NCBI RefSeq assembly: GCF_003945595.2
Contig: NW_024104771.1
Span: 1 to 64,000 of the forward strand
DNA from: Pipra filicauda
Taxonomy: Eukaryota; Chordata; Aves; Passeriformes; Pipridae
DNA: 64,000 bases
Reading direction: 5' to 3'
A program made the translations under genes and the position numbers. The notes under the pieces are model-generated. The model searched no databases and was not told where the DNA came from. It saw only the letters and a list, made by a program, of their open reading frames with translations. This document shows positions 25,551-34,448 of this stretch, piece after piece. The first letter of the stretch is position 1. Each line of letters begins with the position of its first letter.

Positions 25551-28520
25551 TCTGACCCAAAAACACAGCTAAAAGGCCAAATATTACCCATTCCACAAAA
25601 TATTGAGGCCTGGGGAGCAAATCCGGCCTGGAACGAGGGAAAAAGAAGCAGATTCTGGTGTTTCTCCTCACACCACAACCCAGCCACCACCAGCAGCAGG
25701 GCCAGAATCCCCTCAGCTCTGCTTTATATTCACATCATTCACCAATTTAGGTGCTTTGGGGAACAGATTTTCACCACCAATCTGACACAGAGACTTTATC
25801 CTAAACAAAACCATGTGTTTTTTGTAAATTTTCAGTGTAGCTTGGGGGGTAACAAGTACTGAGGTAATTCCATGGGTGCGCTCGGTGCTCTGAGGTCTGT
25901 CATCCCTCCCTTAAACTTGCACTTTTAAAGTCATTATTTTACTTTATTTTATTTTATTTTATTTTATTTTATTTTATTTTATTTTATTTTATTTTATTTT
26001 AATTTTATTTTAATTTTATTTTATTCTATTTTATTTTATTCTATTCTATTTTATTCTACATTATTTTTACACGGCAAAGAGAAAACCGTGGAAAAACAAA
26101 TCAAAACTGAGCTAATATTGGAGGCGGCTGAGCTCATGCTCATAGTGATGAGGAAGGGAAGCAGAAACATCCCAAAGCAATCTCCAAAGTAAACACCCCT
26201 TTCTGCAATAAATGTTTGCCAAATGCTAACACAGGGCTCCGAGAAATATCAGCACTAAAGTGCATCCATTAGCAGGAGTTTAGCGACTGCTTAAGGGGAG
26301 CAGGGGTGGAAGTTGATGCTTTCTGCCCTGTAAACAAATTAGTTTATAGCAGCAAATGGGATGACCCTTCTTAGCTAATGTTATGAGTTGAGCTTGTTAA
26401 ATATTTAACATTTACCTCTCCATTTCCAGCGTGGATTAAGCAGTTCTCCAAACACCGGTGTCCCAGCAGCAGATGGAGATGCACAGCCCATTGCCCAGCC
26501 CTGGCTGAACTCCCTAAGAAATAAAAAAACCCACGTTAAGTCAAAGAGAGGAAGCGAGTGGGAGCTTTCAGGAAAGGCTTTAAAACTGGCTGTTTGCACT
26601 CGTTTTGATTTACATTAATTTTATCTCGCTCTGCTCTACGTTAAAACAGTGATAATCAGTTTAACTTCCATCAGATTGAACAGACACAGACTGGAACTGG
26701 ACAAACACTTCCGAAAAACCTCGCTGGTGGCAAAGTATTTTTTCCTTCCACATAACACAGTCACAGACCCAAGGTAAGAGTTTTTTTTAAAAAAAAAAAA
26801 AAAACAAAACACTTGAAAGATCCCATAAATCCCCACAGCACAGAAAGGAGAGTGGGGGATGAAAAGAAAGTATCATAGGATTGCAACTTTATTTCTAAAA
26901 GCATGGATGAGAAATGTGCACCAGATTTAGCCAAGTTTAGTGGTGCCTTGTTATAAACATGAGCTGCTTTGTATGTTGTACTCAAGGAATTTAAATTATC
27001 CTGAGTCCACCGTTCTGTGTACAAAATTCCTCACTTTTTCTTTGCTTTCAGAAGATAAACGTTTTTTCATATAACTTTACCCACAAGCGGTTTCTCAATC
27101 GTTCTTAAAGGTGTTAAATCGATTTTTCTCTCGTAAAATCCTAAAGAAACACTCATTTTAGCAGCAGCTCCATTTGCTCCCCGAGCCCTTGTGAAAGTTC
27201 CAGCTGCCTCAGCGAGCTGGAAACATCCCCTCAGCCAAATTCAAAAAACCAGCTTCCAGCGAAGTAAAACTTCCTTAAATGTACAATTCCAGCTCCCTCC
27301 GGAGCCAGCCGGACCCACTTTTAACAAAAATGCCCCGATTCCTTCCCCATCCCCAGCACAAACAGAGCTCCTATTGTGGATGTAGCAATTTTTCCTGCCT
27401 GGAATATTGTGAGTTCTGTTGTATAAACAGGAGGGGTGTTTGGAGCTCGTCGCCTGTAATTTTGTAAATTTTTAATCTCTCCAACAATGAGGTCTATTCT
27501 GCCCCAGAATTTCCCACTCAGGGGGACTGGGATGTCGCCCTGCAGCTTTGGGCTGGTTCCAGGGATGTTCCAGCCCCTGCTGCCAGCTCTTGTGTAATTA
27601 TGCTGCAGCACTCCTTGGCAATTCCCCCAAAAGCCTCAGCTGCTGGAATCAAGGAACAGTGTGAAAAATCTCGGTTATAAAATAAAATTTCAGAGGCAGA
27701 GAGTCCCTCGCTCCCAGTGTTGCCCGACAGTGGGAAGTGTAGCTGTTCCAGAGACCCAAAACCCAGGAGGGAAATCAAATAATCCGATTTATCGATCCTT
27801 TAAAGCTCATTTTCATTTCCCCTCGTGGTTTTGGGAAAGGCTGAGTCACTGCATTTTTATTTTTTTTTTTTCCACGTAGCAATGCTGTGTAATTCAGTTT
27901 TATTATCACATATTTAGTCATTACATTAAATTAGGCCCTGTATCAACTTGGTGCTGCAGGACAAAAAGGTTTGAAGCACCACTTTGCTGCTTTCAATCTT
28001 TTTTTTTTTGTGGTCACACACAAGCACACATATAAGTAATTATCCCTTAAAGGAATCAAGTAACATGATATTTCAATAGCAGCCTTATAAATTGAGCATC
28101 CTGTCGAGTAATTAGTGTAACAAATTAAAACAATGTTGTTAATTACTGTGGCTTGTACCATCACGTGTAATTCCTCTGGAATTCCCTTTTTAGGACCATT
28201 TTCCTCATTTTCCATGTCCCACTCCACGATGTCCCCCCGTGCTTTTATCTTCTCCTCCTCCCTGAATACTCCATTCTCCCAGACCTTAAAATTATTTATA
28301 CCTTTCAACGCACCAAATGATCACTTAGAACACATTTTATCATCTACACACTAAGAAACTCATTTATGAAGTCGCTTCCCTTGCACTAAATCCAAACAAT
28401 TTATCCTCCACACCCACAAGATTTTCACTCCAACCGAGTCATTTCCTCTCAGCCTGATTTTTGGGTAGTTTTCTCCTCTGAAAAATAAGACTTTAATCTT
28501 TTTTTTTTTTTTCTCTCCAG
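25551..28520. other. Spacer or FBXO47 5' intron
   Basis: AT-rich sequence between the CpG island and the first coding FBXO47 exon. It contains the (TTTTA)n array and A/T homopolymers. It is probably the first intron of FBXO47 if the island is its promoter. No coding exon recognised. Confidence 0.5.
25936..26062. repeat. (TTTTA)n pentanucleotide microsatellite
   Basis: About 125 bp of TTTTA units, pure at the left end and interrupted by ATTTTA and TTCTA variants to the right. Confidence 0.97.
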
Positions 28521-28546
28521 GTTAACTTTATGGGCCCAGCAGGACC
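28521..28546 (+). other. FBXO47: FBXO47 5'UTR part of start exon, with uORF
   Basis: A strong polypyrimidine tract and TCTCTCCAG (ending 28520) precede this segment, so the start exon likely begins at 28521. An ATG at 28530 opens a six-codon uORF (MGPAGP) whose TGA (28548-28550) overlaps the main ATG as ATGA. Confidence 0.55.
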
Positions 28547-28724
28547 ATGAGCTGCAGTGCAGGGAGCAGCTGCCCCTCCTTTCCCAGCCACAAACCCCGG
28601 CGGAGCCGCCGCTCCCGAGGCTGCTGGGACACCCTGGACACGGATTCCCAGTCCCTGTCAGCACTGGGACACTTCCAAACCCTGCCCTTAGAGATCTTCC
28701 ACATGGTGTTGAAATATCTCTCAG
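28547..28724 (+). CDS. FBXO47: FBXO47 exon 1: start and F-box half
   Basis: ATG in CAGGACCATGA context. Encodes a Ser/Arg-rich head (KPRRSRRSRG), then FQTLPLEIFHMVLKYLS, the first F-box helix. Donor gtgaga, phase 1. Confidence 0.93.
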
Positions 28725-31700
28725 GTGAGAACCTGATCAGAAGGGTGTTACCCCAATATCTGAAAATTTCCATGGCTTTTTTTTTTTTTTTCACTTATAA
28801 AGCCATTATTATTTTAAATGTTTTGGCTTTTAGCTGGTTAAAGTCATTTTTTTGTGGCTTACCCTTTAGCTTTCAGCTGGTTAAAGTCATTTTATGTGGC
28901 TCATTCTCTGAGTTTTCAGCTTTTACCTATGAAAAAACCTATGAAAAAGCTGTAGTTGTTTAGACCCAACATCTCCCACTCTAAGCAAGCCATGGAGGTT
29001 CTGAGGTGTCTTAAAATACCTTTTAAAACAATCTCGGTGTTTTGTGTTCAAAACGAAGGCTGAAACCTTATTTAAAAAAAAAAAAAAGAATTATAAGGTT
29101 TCAGCCTTCATTTTGAACACAAAACACTGTCATGTCATTCTTTCTTTAAAAAAAAAAATAATCAAAATTTAAATTACGATTACGAAGCATTTTAAGCGAC
29201 TTTTGCCCACGAGGTGTAGAAAAAAACATTCCTCGGGTGTCTCCATTTCTAATTACAACAGCTTGCTGGCAGAGGAGACCCACAGTGATTAATTTGTGGT
29301 TTATTTATCCATCTCACTCCTCGGTTTGTTTTTGAAGGGGAGGGGGGGGGGGCAGTTTTTGACCCGTGATTGGAATTTGAGGATTTAGGAGCGTCCCGGG
29401 CTTTGCTTTTGCAGTGAAGGACATCAGCACGCTGAGCATGGTGTCCAAAAGCCTCGGCCAGCAGCTGATCCATTACATCTCCACCTCGGCAGGGACCCGC
29501 CGGCTCCTCCTGCAGGACTTCCACAACCTGGAGCTCCCCGGCAGGAGGGAGGGAGCCTCCATCCTGGAGCACTACAAATCCCTAGGTGAGGGCAGAGCCC
29601 GCTGAAAAGCCTCCCTCTGCTTTAGGCAGCGATAAAACGTGGCCCCCAAACCTCCTTTTGTGCAGCTCCCTCTGAACTCGGAGCCGAATAACCCACTGCA
29701 ACGCCACGAGCTGGAGGGAGGGATTGCTGAAATCATTCCAGAGCCTCTTAGCTGTGGGAAAAAACCGATGTCTGCTCTGCCTGCCGTGTGTTTGTGGCTC
29801 CCTGCGAGGCGGCAGAGGGGCAGTTCCCAGCTGGAGGTGTTTCCAGATTTAGTTTGTTTGGACACCACCGCTGGAAGAGACTCCCAGGCCCGGCCAGCCG
29901 AAGGAATTTGGCTGCTCAGCCCCCCCCTCCGGGCATCCCTTTGGAGCAGCTCACATTCCTCAGGCTGGGAAATGCAGCCACAGGTCTCAGGCCCAGCCTA
30001 ATTCGGGAGGGACCAGCACCAGCTGCCCTTTGTGACACTGTTGCTGGTTTTTAGAACACTTAATTCATTCGGTCCTAATTCATTCCACACTGTCCTGTCA
30101 GAGGAGCAAATGAAATTAAAACAGCATTTGATCCATATTTACTGGTCCCTGTCTGATACAAAATTGTGTTGGACAGAGAAATCAAGTGATGCCATGGTTA
30201 GATGGAGAATTATAAACAGGGTTTGAACTCAAGACATTAAATAAAGGCATTAAAGATGTTAAATTATACCTGGTAAAGAAAAGCTGTTAAACTCATTTAG
30301 ACCTGAAGTCTCCTCCAAGCAAACCATGGAGATTTCGGGGGGATCTTAAAATGCCTTTTTAAAACAATCTTAGGGCTTTCTTTTTAAAAGGAAGCCTGAA
30401 AACCCATAATCCTTTTTAAAAAAAAACCAAAACAAACAACCAAAAATTAGTTTGGGCTTTGTAGTGACCTCACACAAAATGGCAACTCCTTCTTTAAAAG
30501 TAGGTGTGAACCCACCCCTGCAGCAGCTCTGGCAGTGAAACTCGACATATTAAAAATATAAAATCCTTGGCCATACCTGGGGCCCAGCAGGAACGGCTTT
30601 GTTAAGGTCAGGTGCAAAAATCAATATTTGCTTTGCAGCAGGAAAAACTGGAGTGGAAAGAAAAAGTGCCTTTTGCTCAGCCCTGTTTTTTCCTCACACC
30701 CTGACGTGCAGCTGTGTCATCCCAGCGGCTGCTCCTCGGGGAATTCCCCTCCAAAGTCTGGCCTTGGAGGGGAAAAAAATCGACTTGACTGAGCTTTGGG
30801 TCACGTCTGAGGCCGATGAATAAATTCTGGCTGTGCTGCAGGAGCTGCTTCTAAAGAAGGGAAAGGGGTCAGCTCAGAACCACGGGAAATTCATGAAGCA
30901 CTTTCCAACCTTGGAAAAATGATGTATTTTCAGGAGGCGAAATTCAGGAGAAAAGTATCCTTCCCCCCCAAAAAAAACCTACATGCTTTTCCGTGGATTC
31001 CTTGACTAATTAACAACCAATATATATATTTTTTACCCTGGTGAAAGCTGTTCACCCAGTTTCCATCAGGAGTGCGGAAAAAATTCCGCTCCACAACCAG
31101 CTGTTCCCCACAACAACTCACTCCAGGCTCCGCCATCCCAAACATACCCTGGGCAGGAAAACAGATTTCCCTCCTAGCAACGTTCTACACCAACACAGCT
31201 CAGAATATTTGCTTTTTCATGTGGCTCTCCTGAAAAAAAAAACACCTTTAGAAGCTCAGCTTCCCGAGCTGTGAGGGGAAATCCAGCGTTCCACAGGGTC
31301 CTGGGGGCTGAGGGGCAACAACTCAACGCTGCTTCCCAACACTTTGAGCAGCTGTAACTCCCAACCCAGTGCAGTGATTTTAATACTGGGAGTAGCAGGG
31401 GCTTTAAGCAACACCACAAACAAGTTGCTGTGACAGTTTACCCCCAGCTGTACCTGTTTCCCCCCCCTGTCCCAGGGCTGCTGTTGAAGAGGTGCACGTT
31501 GCTGCTGCCCACCAGGGACAGGCTGAAGTTCGTACACAAGGTACTCTCAGAAGTAAGTCCTTCCACCTTCCCTCCACTGCTGTTTCTCACTCTCCTTTGC
31601 ACTTACAACACCACCCCTGCAAGATAATTCCTTGCTGGATTTTGCAGTCCCTTGGCTGGAGTTTATCACCCCTGCAAAAATCAGTGTGTTGGTTTGAAAT

Positions 31701-34408
31701 CAGCCTCTTCACACTAACAACAGCAAAAGCCAGGGAATTTTACTCCCTGAAAACAAAGGTTTCTCCTCCCAGAGGCCTTTTGCACACCCATGTGACCACA
31801 GTTTTGACTTGTTGCTAAACCATAACTCATTTCCTTCCACCACAAGGAATCTCCTGGACCTCTCTGGTCAGTATTAATGTAAAAACCAGTGTATTGGTTT
31901 GAAATCAGTCTCTTCACACCAACAACAGCAAAAGCCAGTGTGCTGCACACGAGGCTGTTCTGCCCACACCTCACATTCCAACATCGGTGGTTCTCACCTT
32001 TCCATCAGTCTGTGGACCACTGGGAATTCTCTTCACAAAAATTTTACTCCCTGAAAACAGAGGTTTCTCCTCCCAGAGACCTTTTGCACACCCCTGTGAG
32101 CACAGTTTTGGCTTGTTGCTAAACCATAACTCGTTTCCTTCTGCCACAAGGAATCTCCTGAACCTCCCTGGTCAGTGCTGAGGCACAGGAGGAGCACAGA
32201 GGATTTTCAGTCCCCACGATTATGGCCAGTTAAGATAAATAAATCCCTGGTGTTTGCACTTGCAGGTTTCCTGTTTTAAGCTCAGTGGTTGTGCCAGCCC
32301 TTTGCACTGCCTGGGGTTAAAGTGCTACGGGGTGTTTTTACAGGTACAGTATCCTTATGGAGACAAGGCAAGTACCACAAATATAGAAGAAAATTAAGGT
32401 AGTTTTCTAAATCAATCTGTGCTTTGCAAGATTTTTTAGAGCATAAGCTGGTCTGGGGGTGTAGGGGGATGGTATTTATTCACACAGTTCTCTGAATTTC
32501 CCTTCTGGTGGTGAAAGCTGCTGATTTGACTCTTGAGAATTCCTTGGCCTGGATTTCAGTCCCAACCAGTCAGGATTTTGATTAGCAGTTTATTGTCTAA
32601 GGAGACATGGGAGAAGGGCAGCATTTCATTGCACAGCTTCGAATTCCCAATCCAGGAGCAGAGATGCTTTAGTTTTGAAGGAAATGGCTCAACACACCAC
32701 AGGCCAGAACAGTTCTGTTCACCTGTGCTGGCTTAAAATGAATTTTAAAAAAATATATATTAAAATTTAAAATTTGAAGAAGAACAGATGATTATTTGAG
32801 GGGGGTCATTTGTCTTTGGAGCAAATACCTGTGTGTACATTCCCACACAAGGTTCAAAACTCTTGGAGCAGCTTTTGATTCCGGGAGTCACTGGGCTGAA
32901 GCACAACCTGGGCAGCACCTGAGGAGGGGGAGCTGCAGCACAGATTGTGTTTCTCTGCTCTGAGGACTGGCACTGGGATCTAAATCTCTGCTCAATCCAC
33001 TCCTTTTCACCCCATTCCTTCTGTCCCCTCCAGATCCTGACAGCAGGCTGGGATGAACTCGAGTGCCACCGGGTCTTTAACTTCCTCTGGGAGCTGAGCA
33101 GTTTGGCCAGGAAAGTGCAGACAGTTGTCAGCAGCAGAGCAGGTAAATCAGAGCAGCCAAGAGGCCTGAAGGACCAAAATGTGCCAGCACAGGGAAAGCA
33201 GGAAATGGGTCTTGATTCCTGGAATTGAGAGGGGTTTAGCTCAGCTCAGCCTTGTGGCACCAATCGGTTCCTGACCCTCACGTTCTGTTGGCTCTCTGGG
33301 CATCCTGAAGTGGGTTCTTGGCCTTCACATCAACGAGCACAGCTAGTTTTTTCTTCACCAAAAGCAAAGCTAAGTGCTCCTGTAGTGAGGAGAGTTGTCT
33401 TGAGAGGCCTTTGGGGTTTCCTGAATCATTCCATCACCAGTCCAAAGCCCAGGTTGTGTGTCTGTACGTCGACAGCAAAAGCAGGGATTTGAATCTTTCC
33501 CGCTCTCCACCAGTGAAACCAACGGGAAAGGAACCAGTTTGGGAATAAAATGCTGCAGTAAAAAGTGAGGTTTAGTATTTCTGAACCCCAACACTGAGGT
33601 GGCACAGGCCTCTCCAGAAACCCTCCTGTTGCCCAGCATGGAACAGGGACTTTCTGTGGAACACTTCACCCACAGCCATGCCAAGCTTCCTCCTGCTGCT
33701 CCTATTTATTGCCCTCTTTGATTTCCTATAAAAAAGTGATTATTTGCATTGATCAAGGCTTCACAGGTTTGCCACATCTCCCCCCCTTCTGCCCCAGGCA
33801 GTGCCAGGAAGCTGGAGCTGAGGATCAGGCTGTACTGCAGGAGGGTCCTGCTCAACCACTGGATCCACAGGAGCGACTCTGCCTTTTGGCTCACCCGCAT
33901 TTTGAAGCCCTGGCCCATCGTGAACCAGGCCCGGCTGCTCTACATCATCTTTGGGCCCGTGTCCTCTCTGGATGGTGAGGAGCTGGGGGGCTCAGTGTTC
34001 AGAGTTTGGGGCCCTGAGAAGGAGATTCCCTTGCAGGATGCAGCAGAGACCCAATTTTTTATGCGAATAAAATGTAAGTGTGTTAGAATCAAAGAATAGT
34101 TTGTGTTGGAAGGGGCCTCAAAGCTCATCCAGTGCCACCCCCTGCCATGGGCAGGGACACCTTCCATTAGCCCAGGTTGCTCCAGCCTGGCCTTAGACAC
34201 TCCCAGGGCTGGGGCAGCCACAGCTTCTCTGGGCAACCTGTGTCAGGGCCTCCCCACCCTCACAGGGAAGGAATTTCTTCCCAATATCCCATCTAACCCT
34301 GCCCTCTGGCAGTGGGAAGCCATTGAAACAATTGTGTTGCCAAGGAAAAAGGTTCTGCTCAACCAGACATCACTGTCATACATAAAATATATTCATTTTA
34401 TATATATA

Positions 34409-34448
<40 letters not shown>

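Noticed and set aside
29037..29126. Calling the intron hairpin a microRNA gene
   Set aside because: The fold alone is not enough: the A-rich loop and sibling repeat fit a foldback element equally well, and no known miRNA is recognised. Kept as a repeat.
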